A program made the position numbers and the translations under genes. Under the pieces are notes generated by a model. The model worked only from the letters and a program-made list of their open reading frames with translations. It searched no databases and was not told where the DNA came from. A DNA stretch of 64,000 nt. Origin: Mangrovibrevibacter kandeliae (GTDB lineage: Bacteria > Pseudomonadota > Alphaproteobacteria > Rhizobiales > Rhizobiaceae). Location of the stretch: positions 1 to 64,000 of the forward strand of contig NZ_JANIFJ010000005.1 in the NCBI RefSeq assembly GCF_024519155.1. The letters run 5' to 3'. Every line of letters begins with the position of its first letter. Positions within the stretch are counted from its first letter, which is position 1. Of the stretch, positions 26,753-33,883 are shown piece after piece.

Positions 26753-27538
26753 ATGGCGCTGAACGGACGGGTGGCGATCGTCACAGGGGCGGCGAAGGGC
26801 ATCGGCAATGCCATCGCCCGGCGATTTGCGAGCGACGGCGCCCGCGTCATGCTGGCCGACATCGACGAGAAGGCAGGCGCCCAGGCCGTGGAAGAGCTGG
26901 CGGAGATCGGCGAGGTCGCATTCCTCAGTGCTGACGTCTCCGAGCGCCTCGACGCCCGCAACCTCCTCGCCGCGACGCTCGACCGCTTCGGCGAGGTCGA
27001 CATCCTCGTCAACAACGCAGGCATCGTCCACAAGGCGGGGTTCCTGGAGCTTCAGGAGGAGGATTTCGACCGCGTTCTGCGGGTGAACCTGAAAGGCGCG
27101 TTCCTGTGCGGCCAGGCGGTCGCCCAGCACATGGTCGAGCGGGTGGAGGCCGGCGGGCCGGCGGGCACGATCATCAACATGTCGTCGATCAATGCCGAGG
27201 TCGCGATACCCGATCAGGTCGGCTACTGCGTCTCGAAGGGCGGCCTCACGCAGCTCACCAAGGTGATGGCGCTGTCGCTTGCGAAATACGGCATCCGCGT
27301 CAACGCGATCGGCCCGGGCTCGATCATGACCGACATCCTGCGCTCGGTGGCCCGCGACAAGGACGCCATGCGCGGCATTCTCGCCCGCACCCCGCTCGGA
27401 CGAGTGGCCGAACCGCGGGAGATCGCCTCGATCGCGGCCTTTCTCGCCTCCGAAGATGCAAGCTACATCACGGGCGAGACGATCTTCGCCGATGGCGGCC
27501 GGCTTGCGCTGAACTACACTGTGCCGGTCGAAGACTGA
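26753..27538 (+). CDS. SDR family oxidoreductase
   Basis: This 261-residue classical SDR has the glycine motif VTGAAKGIGNAIA, NNAGIV, the catalytic serine in NMSSINAEVAIP and the Tyr/Lys pair in YCVSKGGLTQL. GAG/GGAG-like sequence (aaggagacgag) lies just upstream of the ATG. It belongs with 3-oxoacyl-ACP reductase or sugar dehydrogenase-like members; the Cys inside the YxxxK motif and the extended C terminus (LALNYTVPVED) resemble sugar dehydrogenases. With the preceding SDR it forms a two-gene unit of paralogues that differ clearly in sequence. The substrate is unknown. Confidence 0.88.
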   Translation: MALNGRVAIVTGAAKGIGNAIARRFASDGARVMLADIDEKAGAQAVEELAEIGEVAFLSADVSERLDARNLLAATLDRFGEVDILVNNAGIVHKAGFLELQEEDFDRVLRVNLKGAFLCGQAVAQHMVERVEAGGPAGTIINMSSINAEVAIPDQVGYCVSKGGLTQLTKVMALSLAKYGIRVNAIGPGSIMTDILRSVARDKDAMRGILARTPLGRVAEPREIASIAAFLASEDASYITGETIFADGGRLALNYTVPVED

Positions 27539-27662
27539 GCGACGCGCCACCTCAAGACCGAATGCCCGGCAAGCGTCTGACAGCGTCACCTGAATTGGGG
27601 GGATGCCGCAAGGGCTGGGCACGCCGGGGCAAGGAAGCGCCCTGCCCCGGCGAAGGCCTGAC

Positions 27663-28358
27663 CTATTCCAGTTCGTCGCCGTCCTCGGGCTCGGTGCGGC
27701 GCATCGAGGTCAGCTTGGCAAAGACGGCGGCCGCATCGAGTTCGTCCTCGTCCGAGCGGCTTGCCTCGGGGCGATAGTTCTGGGTCTGCGAGGCGGCGAG
27801 CAGGCGCTCCTCCTCGGCCTCCTCCGGCCGCGGGAGGTCGCGCGAGGCCTTCTCGACCTCCAGGTCGAGATCGATCTGCGAGCACAGGCCGAGCGTCACC
27901 GGGTCCATCGGCTGGAGATTGGCCGAGTTCCAGTGGTTGCGCTCGCGGATCTGCTGGATGGTGTGCTTCGTCGTGCCGACGAGCCGCGAGATCTGTGGAT
28001 CCTTCAACTCCGGGTGGTTGCGCACCAGCCAGAGGATGGCGTTCGGCCGATCCTGGCGCTTGGACACCGGCGTGTAGCGCGGCCCCTTGCGCTTGGCTTC
28101 GGGCACACGAACCTTCGGCGGCGCAAGCTTGAGGCGATAATTCGTGTCCTTCTCGCCCTTGGCGATCTCCTCGCGCGTCAGCTGGCCGGTCATCACCGGA
28201 TCGAGCCCCTTGATGCCCTGGGCCGAATCGCCGTCGGCGATCGCCTTCACCTCGAGCGGGTGCAGCGTGCAGAACTCCGCGATCTGGTCGAAGGACAACG
28301 CGGTGTTGTCCACCAGCCAGACGGCAGTCGCCTTCGGCATGAGAAGTTGCTGCGCCAT
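27663..28358 (-). CDS. trcR: DUF1013 protein, cell-cycle transcriptional regulator TrcR
   Basis: The 231-residue protein matches the alphaproteobacterial DUF1013 family along its whole length. The start is MAQQLLMPKATAVWLVDNTA. Two helix-turn-helix-like segments follow, LSFDQIAEFCTLHPLEVKAI and KDPQISRLVGTTKHTIQQIRER, and the tail is acidic. Members are conserved across alphaproteobacteria and have been described as cell-cycle transcription regulators (TrcR). I assign the symbol by family resemblance. The start at ATG 28356-28358 is the conserved one. The gene is transcribed alone, between two unrelated genes, within 10 kb of gcrA and 2 kb of rcdA. Confidence 0.88.
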   Translation of the reverse strand: MAQQLLMPKATAVWLVDNTALSFDQIAEFCTLHPLEVKAIADGDSAQGIKGLDPVMTGQLTREEIAKGEKDTNYRLKLAPPKVRVPEAKRKGPRYTPVSKRQDRPNAILWLVRNHPELKDPQISRLVGTTKHTIQQIRERNHWNSANLQPMDPVTLGLCSQIDLDLEVEKASRDLPRPEEAEEERLLAASQTQNYRPEASRSDEDELDAAAVFAKLTSMRRTEPEDGDELE

Positions 28359-28501
28359 GGATAAATGTCTCCTGATCGTCCGCCCCGGAGAGGCGGGCCG
28401 TGGGGTAAACCACATTGTCCGGGAATTGCCCCTTCTATAGGCGCTCGGCGGCGCTGAATCAAGAAAAGTGCCGGCGCAGTCGTCGGATCAGCGCCGGATG
28501 T

Positions 28502-29476
28502 TCACATCGAGAGGACGATCTTGCCGATGTGGTCGCGCTCGATGTGGCGGTGTGCGTCGCCGGCCTGCTCCAGCGGGTAGGTCGCCTCGATCAGCGGGCG
28601 CACACGCCCCTGAGCGACGAGCGGCCAGGCCTTCGCCTCCACCTCGCGGGCAATCGCCGCCTTCACCGCGGCGGGCCGGTTGCGCAGGGTGGAGCCCGTC
28701 ACGGTCAGCCGCTTGCGCATCACGAGACCGATGTCGAGCTCGACCCTGTTGCCGGAGAGATGAGCGATCTGGACGATTCGTCCGTCTTCGGCAGCCGCGA
28801 CGAGATTGCGCTGCACGTAGTCGCCGCCGACCATGTCGAGGATGAGATCGACGCCGCGTCCGTCAGTCGCGTCCCGCACCGCCGCGACAAAATCCATCCG
28901 GCGGTAGTCGAACGCCTTCGCGGCGCCCAGTCGCTCGGCCGCCGCGCACTTGGCGGCGCTCCCCGCAGTCGTGAACACGGTGGCGCCGAAGGCGCAGGCC
29001 AGCTGGATCGCCATCGTGCCGATGCCCGACGTGCCGCCATGCACGAGCACCGTCTCGCCCTCCTTCAGGCCGCCGCGCTGGAAGAGATTGTGCCAGACGG
29101 TGAAGACGGTCTCAGGCAGCGCGGCCGCGGCCACAGGATCGAGCCCCGCCGGAATGGGCAGCACGCTGCCCTCGGGTGCGGTGCAGAACTGCGCGTAGCC
29201 ACCCCCGGACACCAGCGCGGTCACGAGATCGCCTTCGCGATACCGCCCCGCGTCCGTTCCACGACCCACGACGCGTCCCGCGACCTCGAGGCCCGGCCAA
29301 TCGGGTGCGCCGGGCGGCGGCGGGTAGTGGCCGAGGCGCTGCAGCACGTCCGGCCGATTGACTCCGGCGGCGAGGACCTCGATCAGCACCTCGCCCGCGG
29401 TTGGCACCGGGACGGGCCGCTCCGCGAGCGTCAGCACTTCGGGCCCGCCGAATCCATCCAGCACCGCCGCCTTCAT
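28502..29476 (-). CDS. NAD(P)H:quinone oxidoreductase, zinc-free MDR family (PIG3-like)
   Basis: The 324-residue protein is a medium-chain reductase without the zinc ligands of alcohol dehydrogenases. It has an N-terminal GroES-like half (MKAAVLDGFGGPEVLTLAERP, AAGVNRPDVLQRLGHYPPPPG) and a nucleotide-binding half (VLVHGGTSGIGTMAIQLA). The PPPPGAPDWPGLE stretch and overall length fit the PIG3/QorB-like branch, which reduces quinones with NADPH. I chose the ATG at 29474-29476 (MKAAVLDGF); an in-frame start 15 codons earlier is less likely. It stands alone, with a small-RNA candidate upstream on the opposite strand. Confidence 0.9.
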   Translation of the reverse strand: MKAAVLDGFGGPEVLTLAERPVPVPTAGEVLIEVLAAGVNRPDVLQRLGHYPPPPGAPDWPGLEVAGRVVGRGTDAGRYREGDLVTALVSGGGYAQFCTAPEGSVLPIPAGLDPVAAAALPETVFTVWHNLFQRGGLKEGETVLVHGGTSGIGTMAIQLACAFGATVFTTAGSAAKCAAAERLGAAKAFDYRRMDFVAAVRDATDGRGVDLILDMVGGDYVQRNLVAAAEDGRIVQIAHLSGNRVELDIGLVMRKRLTVTGSTLRNRPAAVKAAIAREVEAKAWPLVAQGRVRPLIEATYPLEQAGDAHRHIERDHIGKIVLSM

Positions 29477-29554
29477 CGTCTCCTTGATCACCCTGTCCGC
29501 TCCCCGCCCGCCGGGCTGCATGCTTTACGAATTGCCAATGGATTCCATTCCGCT

Positions 29555-29569
29555 TTAAGCGGTACTTAA
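29555..29569 (+). promoter_or_regulatory. Full CtrA-type box, TTAA-N7-TTAA
   Basis: The sequence TTAAGCGGTACTTAA matches the CtrA consensus (two TTAA half-sites seven bases apart) exactly and is itself symmetric. It lies in the gene-free interval between the divergent quinone reductase and rcdA, just ahead of the candidate small RNA and about 320 bp upstream of rcdA. In Caulobacter, CtrA activates rcdA. Binding here is predicted, not shown. Confidence 0.55.
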
Positions 29570-29574
29570 GCTTT

Positions 29575-29687
29575 CTGAGCGATAAAGCGATTGTCGGGCA
29601 TTTGCCGGTATGGCGATGCGGGAAACCGCATCGCTCGACGCCTCCCTGTTGAGACTCCTGAGAGCCGCTCACGCGGCTCTTTTTTTG
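29575..29687 (+). ncRNA. Candidate small regulatory RNA
   Basis: This plus-strand segment has no coding frame but ends in a strong intrinsic terminator, with no plus-strand gene ahead of it since 27538. It contains a perfect 9-bp stem, GCGATGCGG/CCGCATCGC (29613-29634), closed by a GAAA tetraloop. A single-stranded stretch follows, with CCTCC and CTCCT that could pair with ribosome-binding sites, as in known alphaproteobacterial small RNAs. The terminator hairpin comes last. The 5' end is a guess, set just downstream of the CtrA-type box. I cannot name a family. Confidence 0.5.
29661..29687 (+). terminator. Strong intrinsic terminator
   Basis: AGAGCCGC (29661-29668) pairs perfectly with GCGGCTCT (29673-29680) around TCAC and is followed by seven T residues in all. 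No protein gene on the plus strand ends nearby, which implies a short noncoding transcript upstream. Confidence 0.85.
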
Positions 29688-29747
29688 CGCCAAGCTTGCC
29701 GACAGGCAACGCAGGCTTACCGCGTCCCTCGCAAGTTGAACGAATTC

Positions 29748-29765
29748 GGTTAAGCTGCATTAACC
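29748..29765. promoter_or_regulatory. Palindrome GGTTAA-N6-TTAACC upstream of rcdA
   Basis: GGTTAAGCTGCATTAACC has perfect 6-bp arms and contains TTAACC, the core of CtrA half-sites, but the half-site spacing is six rather than seven. It lies about 120 bp upstream of the rcdA ATG. It could be a variant CtrA site or the operator of another dimeric regulator. The rest of the 409-bp interval 29477-29885 holds the CtrA-type box and the small-RNA candidate, and no protein gene. Confidence 0.4.
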
Positions 29766-29885
29766 AAGCGGGGTGCGGCCAGCTTGCTTTTCGGGCGGGG
29801 CGCAATCAGTTTCGGGCCTCGAACGAGTCAGCGCATCTGGCGCCCGGCTCCGTTTCGTCTCCGGCAGGCAGGGCTGTTTTCTCTC

Positions 29886-30413
29886 ATGACGACGCAGAGC
29901 TTCGATCAGCGCGATGACGACCGCACCATCCGGCTTGCGGAGCATCTGGCCTTCTCACGATCGTTCCAGACCCTCTTCAACGAGGGTATGGCACTCGTCG
30001 ACGAGACGGCAGCTTACCTCGACGGTCTCGGGCGGCTGGAAGCCAAGCGCCTCTCAAAGGCCGCGTCGACGCTGTACGCAGCCGAGTCGATGCGCCTGAC
30101 GACCCGGCTGATGCAGGTCGCCTCCTGGCTTCTCCTGCAGCGCGCCGCCAACCAGGGCGACATGTCGCGCACCCAGGTCGAGGCGGAGAAGTCGAAGGTT
30201 TGTCTCGAGGGCGTCGGCAACAGCCGTGACGCGCAGTACTACACCGACCTGCCGGAGGAGTTCCGCTCGCTGGTGGAGCGCTCGATGAAGCTCGAGCGCC
30301 GGATCGCCATGCTGGACCGCGAGATCTACGGGGACGCCGCGCTCGCGGTCGACACGTCTCGCAATCCGGTGGCCGAGCAGATCGACCTTCTGCGCACCGC
30401 CATCGTGAGCTGA
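29886..30413 (+). CDS. rcdA: RcdA, adaptor for regulated proteolysis of CtrA (DUF1465)
   Basis: The 175-residue, mostly helical protein is a clear DUF1465/RcdA member. Diagnostic stretches are SFQTLFNEGMALVDETAAYLDG, AAESMRLTTRLMQVASWLLL, and the C-terminal MKLERRIAMLDREIYG with NPVAEQIDLLRTAI. RcdA works with CpdR and PopA to deliver CtrA and other proteins to ClpXP during the cell cycle. The first ATG of the conserved region is at 29886. A CtrA-type box and a TTAA-containing palindrome lie in its upstream interval, which would fit feedback control by its own substrate. Confidence 0.93.
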   Translation: MTTQSFDQRDDDRTIRLAEHLAFSRSFQTLFNEGMALVDETAAYLDGLGRLEAKRLSKAASTLYAAESMRLTTRLMQVASWLLLQRAANQGDMSRTQVEAEKSKVCLEGVGNSRDAQYYTDLPEEFRSLVERSMKLERRIAMLDREIYGDAALAVDTSRNPVAEQIDLLRTAIVS

Positions 30414-30511
30414 CGTCGCGCCGCACGGCGCAATGTTCCGCTCGAATGCGGCCGCTGATGCAGTTCGTCGGCTCTTCAGACGGCTGGCGGGACGCAGCGG
30501 AGGGATCACAC

Positions 30512-31240
30512 GTGATCGTCCAGGCCTGCATCAACGGCGCCCGCGCTTCAGATTACCATCCGAAGCTTCCCCTCACGTCTGCCGCGATGGCCGAGGACGC
30601 GGCCGCCTGCGTTGCAGCCGGCGCCGCCGAACTCCATCTCCACGCGCGGCGCGGCGGGCGTGAGAGCCTGCGCGCGGTCAGCGAGACCGTCCGCGCAGTG
30701 CGCGCCGCATGCCCCGGCACGCTGATCGGGGCGTCCACCGGCGCTTGGATCGAGGGCTCGCCCCAGGCGACGCTCGATGCGATCGACGGCTGGACCGATC
30801 TGCCGGACCACGCCTCGGTCAATCTTTCGGAACCGGACGCCCCGGCTGTCATGGCGCGGCTGCGCGACAAGGGTGTCGCCATCGAGGCGGGTCTGGCGAG
30901 CGTCGCCGATGCCCGGCGGCTCGCCAGCCTGCAGCCGCCCATGCATCCGCTGCGGGTGCTCGTGGAGCTCGAGGAGCAGGATGCCGCCACCGCGCTCGCC
31001 GCCGCGGATGCGATCCTCGATGTGCTCGCCGAAGCCGGCCTGCGCCGGCCGATCCTGCTCCACGGCTTCGACGCGACGGTCTGGCCCCTGGCAAGGCATG
31101 CCTTCCAGCGCGGCTTGTCGACGCGAGTGGGGCTCGAGGACGGGCAGCACCTTCAGGACGGCTCGGTGGCGCCGGACAATGCCGCGATCCTGCGGGCCGC
31201 GATGGCGTTGCGCGCCGAGGTTCTCGAACGCCGGCCGTGA
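30512..31240 (+). CDS. Beta-keto acid cleavage enzyme (BKACE, DUF849)
   Basis: The product of about 242 residues is a shortened DUF849 TIM-barrel protein. It has the metal-binding HxH in AAELHLHARRGG, the segment PGTLIGASTGAW, and the C-terminal STRVGLEDG. Members condense a beta-keto acid with acetyl-CoA; some act in lysine or carnitine breakdown. The family is usually 270-310 residues. I chose GTG 30512, because CGGAGGG lies seven bases upstream and the protein then begins VIVQACINGARA, as relatives do after Met. An in-frame ATG at 30446 lacks such a site. It follows rcdA by 98 bp. The substrate is unknown. Confidence 0.85.
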   Translation: MIVQACINGARASDYHPKLPLTSAAMAEDAAACVAAGAAELHLHARRGGRESLRAVSETVRAVRAACPGTLIGASTGAWIEGSPQATLDAIDGWTDLPDHASVNLSEPDAPAVMARLRDKGVAIEAGLASVADARRLASLQPPMHPLRVLVELEEQDAATALAAADAILDVLAEAGLRRPILLHGFDATVWPLARHAFQRGLSTRVGLEDGQHLQDGSVAPDNAAILRAAMALRAEVLERRP

Positions 31241-31404
31241 CGCCCGCTCTCAAATGTCCGGCCGACCGGACAGACCGATCCACGCCCGCCCCGGCCTCCT
31301 TCAAGATTTGGTTGCAAACGTGCCACCGGATCGGCAACAAATAAAGACTTGCGAACTATCTGCCGTCATCCATTTACAGTCAGGCACTGGGGGAGCCGAA
31401 CGCA

Positions 31405-31569
31405 ATGGATAAGCTGGTCGCCTCGGTTTCGCTTGCGGCGCTCGCCGCGTTCCTCTTCGTGATCCTGGGTCCGGCGCGCGAGCCGGATCTGGTGCTGATC
31501 GTCGGCCTTGTGGCCCTGATGGCCAGCTACGATCTCTTCCTTGCCCTGGCGGGCCGTCGTCGCCGGTAG
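31405..31569 (+). CDS. Small hypothetical membrane protein (54 aa)
   Basis: A short frame from ATG 31405 encodes 54 residues with two predicted membrane helices, VASVSLAALAAFLFVILG and LVLIVGLVALMASYDLFLAL, joined by the loop PAREPD and ending in GRRRR. GGGGGAGC lies about 11 bases upstream of the ATG. The compact hydrophobic hairpin with a positive C terminus looks real and fits the many small membrane proteins of this group. I do not recognise a family. It is followed at once by the rpmE terminator on the other strand. Confidence 0.6.
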   Translation: MDKLVASVSLAALAAFLFVILGPAREPDLVLIVGLVALMASYDLFLALAGRRRR

Positions 31570-31582
31570 GGCACCACGGCAA

Positions 31583-31609
31583 CAAAAAACCCGGCACGAG
31601 GGCCGGGTT
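31583..31609 (-). terminator. Intrinsic terminator of rpmE
   Basis: On the minus strand AACCCGGC and GCCGGGTT form a perfect 8-bp stem with a short loop, followed by six T residues. It begins 25 bp after the rpmE stop codon. Confidence 0.85.
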
Positions 31610-31633
31610 CGTTGCGTCGGCGCGAGGCCAGGC

Positions 31634-31855
31634 TCAGATGCCGAGGCCCTCGTACTTCTTCTTGAAGCGCGAGACGCGACCGCCGCGGTCCATCAGCTGC
31701 TGGTTGCCGCCGGTCCAGGCCGGGTGGCTCGTCGGATCGATGTCGAGGTTCAGCGTGTCACCCTCGCTGCCCCAGGTGGAGCGCGTCTGGTAGCTGCTGC
31801 CATTGGTCATCACGACGGTGATGGTGTGGTAGTCGGGATGAATGCTCTTCTTCAT
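31634..31855 (-). CDS. rpmE: 50S ribosomal protein L31, zinc-independent type
   Basis: The 73-residue protein is a full-length L31 ([20 protein letters not shown], then [26 protein letters not shown]). It has no cysteine at all, so it cannot bind zinc through the CxxC pairs of the zinc-type L31. Alphaproteobacterial L31 proteins commonly look like this. It forms part of the central protuberance and the intersubunit bridge of the ribosome. It has its own terminator. A small palindrome lies in the space shared with the divergent ABC transporter gene. Confidence 0.96.
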   Translation of the reverse strand: MKKSIHPDYHTITVVMTNGSSYQTRSTWGSEGDTLNLDIDPTSHPAWTGGNQQLMDRGGRVSRFKKKYEGLGI

Positions 31856-31938
31856 CGTCTCACGTCCTGTTCGAGCGCTGTCCGGTCAAGCCCGAGCCTG
31901 CGACCAAGCCGCCCACGATGCCGGATTGTGATGGATTG

Positions 31939-31956
31939 GAAAGCGCGAACGCTTTC
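31939..31956. promoter_or_regulatory. Palindrome in the rpmE/ABC-transporter divergent region
   Basis: GAAAGCG (31939-31945) and CGCTTTC (31950-31956) form perfect 7-bp arms around CGAA. TATACA (31974-31979), a possible -10 for the ABC transporter gene, lies 17 bp downstream. The element could be an operator, or in the rpmE direction a leader hairpin with a TTCG loop 83 nt before the start codon. Confidence 0.35.
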
Positions 31957-32037
31957 AAAACTGGGGTCGAGCCTATACATCACCGCCCAGGACGGCACAA
32001 GGGGCGGCACGAGATCGACCCGGGGGAGACGGACAGG

Positions 32038-33831
32038 GTGCAGGCTGCGGACACCAGACGCCGGCGGACGTTGAGGCCGCTCTCCAATCTCGGACCCTAT
32101 CTGCTGCGCTACAAGGGGCTGATCGCCGGGGCCCTCGTCTTCCTGACGCTCGCGGCGGTGACCACGCTGTCGCTGCCGCTCGCCGTGCGTCGGGTGATCG
32201 ACCACGGGTTCGAGCGCTCCGACACCACCTTCATCGACACCTACTTCGCCATGCTGGTGGTGCTCGCCGGCGTATTGGCCATCGCCAGCGCCGGACGCTA
32301 CTACTTCGTCATCACCCTCGGCGAGCGGGTCGTCGCCGACCTGCGGACGGACGTGTTCCGGCATCTCACCCGTCTCTCGCCGGCCTTCTACGACCAAGCC
32401 CTGTCCGGCGAACTCGTCTCGCGCCTCACGGCCGACACGACGCAGATCAAGTCGGCGGTCGGAGCGACCGCGTCGGTCGCGCTGCGCAACGTCATCCTCG
32501 CCTTTGGTGCGGTCGCCATGATGGCCGTCACCAGTCCCGGCCTGTCGCTCATCGTCGTCGGGGCGATTCCGGTGATCGTGCTGCCGCTCGTCGCCTTCGG
32601 GCGCAACGTCCGCCGACGCTCGCGGCTTGCGCAGGACACGCTGGCCGAGGCGACGGCCTATGCGAGCGAGGCGATCGGCGCACTCCGCACCGTTCAGGCC
32701 TTCACCGGCGAAGCCGCGGCGGCCGGCCGCTTCGCCACGGCGGTCGATGGCGCCTTCGGCGCAGCGCGGGCGTCCATCGTCGCGCGCTCGGCGCTGACGG
32801 CGTTTGCGATCTTCATGATCTTCGCCTCGATCGTCGTGGTCTTGTGGATCGGCGCGCAGCAGGTGGTGGCGGGCTCGGTCTCGCCCGGAACGCTCGGCCA
32901 GTTCATGCTCTACTCGGTCTTCGCGGCCGGCTCCTTCGGCGCGCTCTCCGAGGTCTGGAGCGAGCTTTCGCAGGCGTCCGGGGCGGCCGAGCGGCTCGGC
33001 GAGCTGCTGGCGGAAGTTCCGAGCGTGGCGGCGCCCGTCCACCCGCAGGCGCTACCGGTTCCCGCTCGCGGGGCTCTGCGCTTTGCCGACGTGTCCTTCA
33101 GCTATCCGAGCCGGCCTGACCGCTCCGCGCTCTACGATCTCGACTTCGAGGTGAGGCCCGGAGAGACGGTCGCACTGGTCGGCCCCTCCGGCGCCGGGAA
33201 GTCGACCGTCTTCGCGCTGATCGAGCGCTTCTACGACCCGGTCGCAGGCCGCATCCTCGTCGACGGCGTGGACGTGCGCGACGCCGACCTCGTCGCGCTG
33301 CGCCAGCGTGTCGCCCTCGTGCCGCAGGAGGTGACGGTCTTCGCCGGCAGCGTCGCCGACAACATCGCTTTCGGCGATCCCGCGGCAAGCCGCGAGCAGA
33401 TCGTCGCGGCCGCCCGGGCGGCGCGGGTGGACGCCTTCGTCAGCGACCTGCCCGAGGGCTACGACACGCAGATCGGCGAGCGCGGCGTGACGCTGTCGGG
33501 CGGCCAGCGCCAGCGCATCGCGATCGCCCGCGCCATCCTGCGCGACGCGCCGATTCTGCTGCTCGACGAAGCAACCTCCGCCCTCGATGCCGAGAGCGAG
33601 ATCCTCGTCCAGCAGGCGCTGGAGACGCTGATGCAGGGCCGCACGACGCTGGTCATCGCCCACCGCCTTGCGACGGTGCTCAAGGCCGACCGCATCCTCG
33701 TGCTCAGCGAGGGCCGGATCGTGGAGGACGGAACGCACGCGACCCTGCTCGCGCGCAACGGGCTCTACTCGCGTCTCGCGCGGCTGCAGTTCGAAGCCGG
33801 CAGCCGCGGCCTCGTCAGCGCGGCGGAGTAG
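32038..33831 (+). CDS. ABC exporter, fused permease and ATPase (MsbA/BmrA-like)
   Basis: The half-transporter has six membrane helices (about residues 20-310) and a C-terminal ATPase. The Walker A motif is GPSGAGKST, the Q-loop VPQEVTVF, the signature LSGGQRQR, the Walker B ILLLDEATS and the H-loop IAHRLATV. As a homodimer it would export lipids, drugs or another hydrophobic compound across the inner membrane. The first helices resemble the BmrA/multidrug branch more than lipid A flippase MsbA. GTG 32038 is chosen, with GGGGGAG upstream; an ATG 40 codons earlier lies within the promoter region. The stop is 52 bp from the convergent seven-repeat protein gene. Confidence 0.9.
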   Translation: MQAADTRRRRTLRPLSNLGPYLLRYKGLIAGALVFLTLAAVTTLSLPLAVRRVIDHGFERSDTTFIDTYFAMLVVLAGVLAIASAGRYYFVITLGERVVADLRTDVFRHLTRLSPAFYDQALSGELVSRLTADTTQIKSAVGATASVALRNVILAFGAVAMMAVTSPGLSLIVVGAIPVIVLPLVAFGRNVRRRSRLAQDTLAEATAYASEAIGALRTVQAFTGEAAAAGRFATAVDGAFGAARASIVARSALTAFAIFMIFASIVVVLWIGAQQVVAGSVSPGTLGQFMLYSVFAAGSFGALSEVWSELSQASGAAERLGELLAEVPSVAAPVHPQALPVPARGALRFADVSFSYPSRPDRSALYDLDFEVRPGETVALVGPSGAGKSTVFALIERFYDPVAGRILVDGVDVRDADLVALRQRVALVPQEVTVFAGSVADNIAFGDPAASREQIVAAARAARVDAFVSDLPEGYDTQIGERGVTLSGGQRQRIAIARAILRDAPILLLDEATSALDAESEILVQQALETLMQGRTTLVIAHRLATVLKADRILVLSEGRIVEDGTHATLLARNGLYSRLARLQFEAGSRGLVSAAE

Positions 33832-33883
33832 CGAAGCCGGCACCGGCAGCAGCGGCTGTCGGTGCCTCTCGCGTCCCTCCCGC

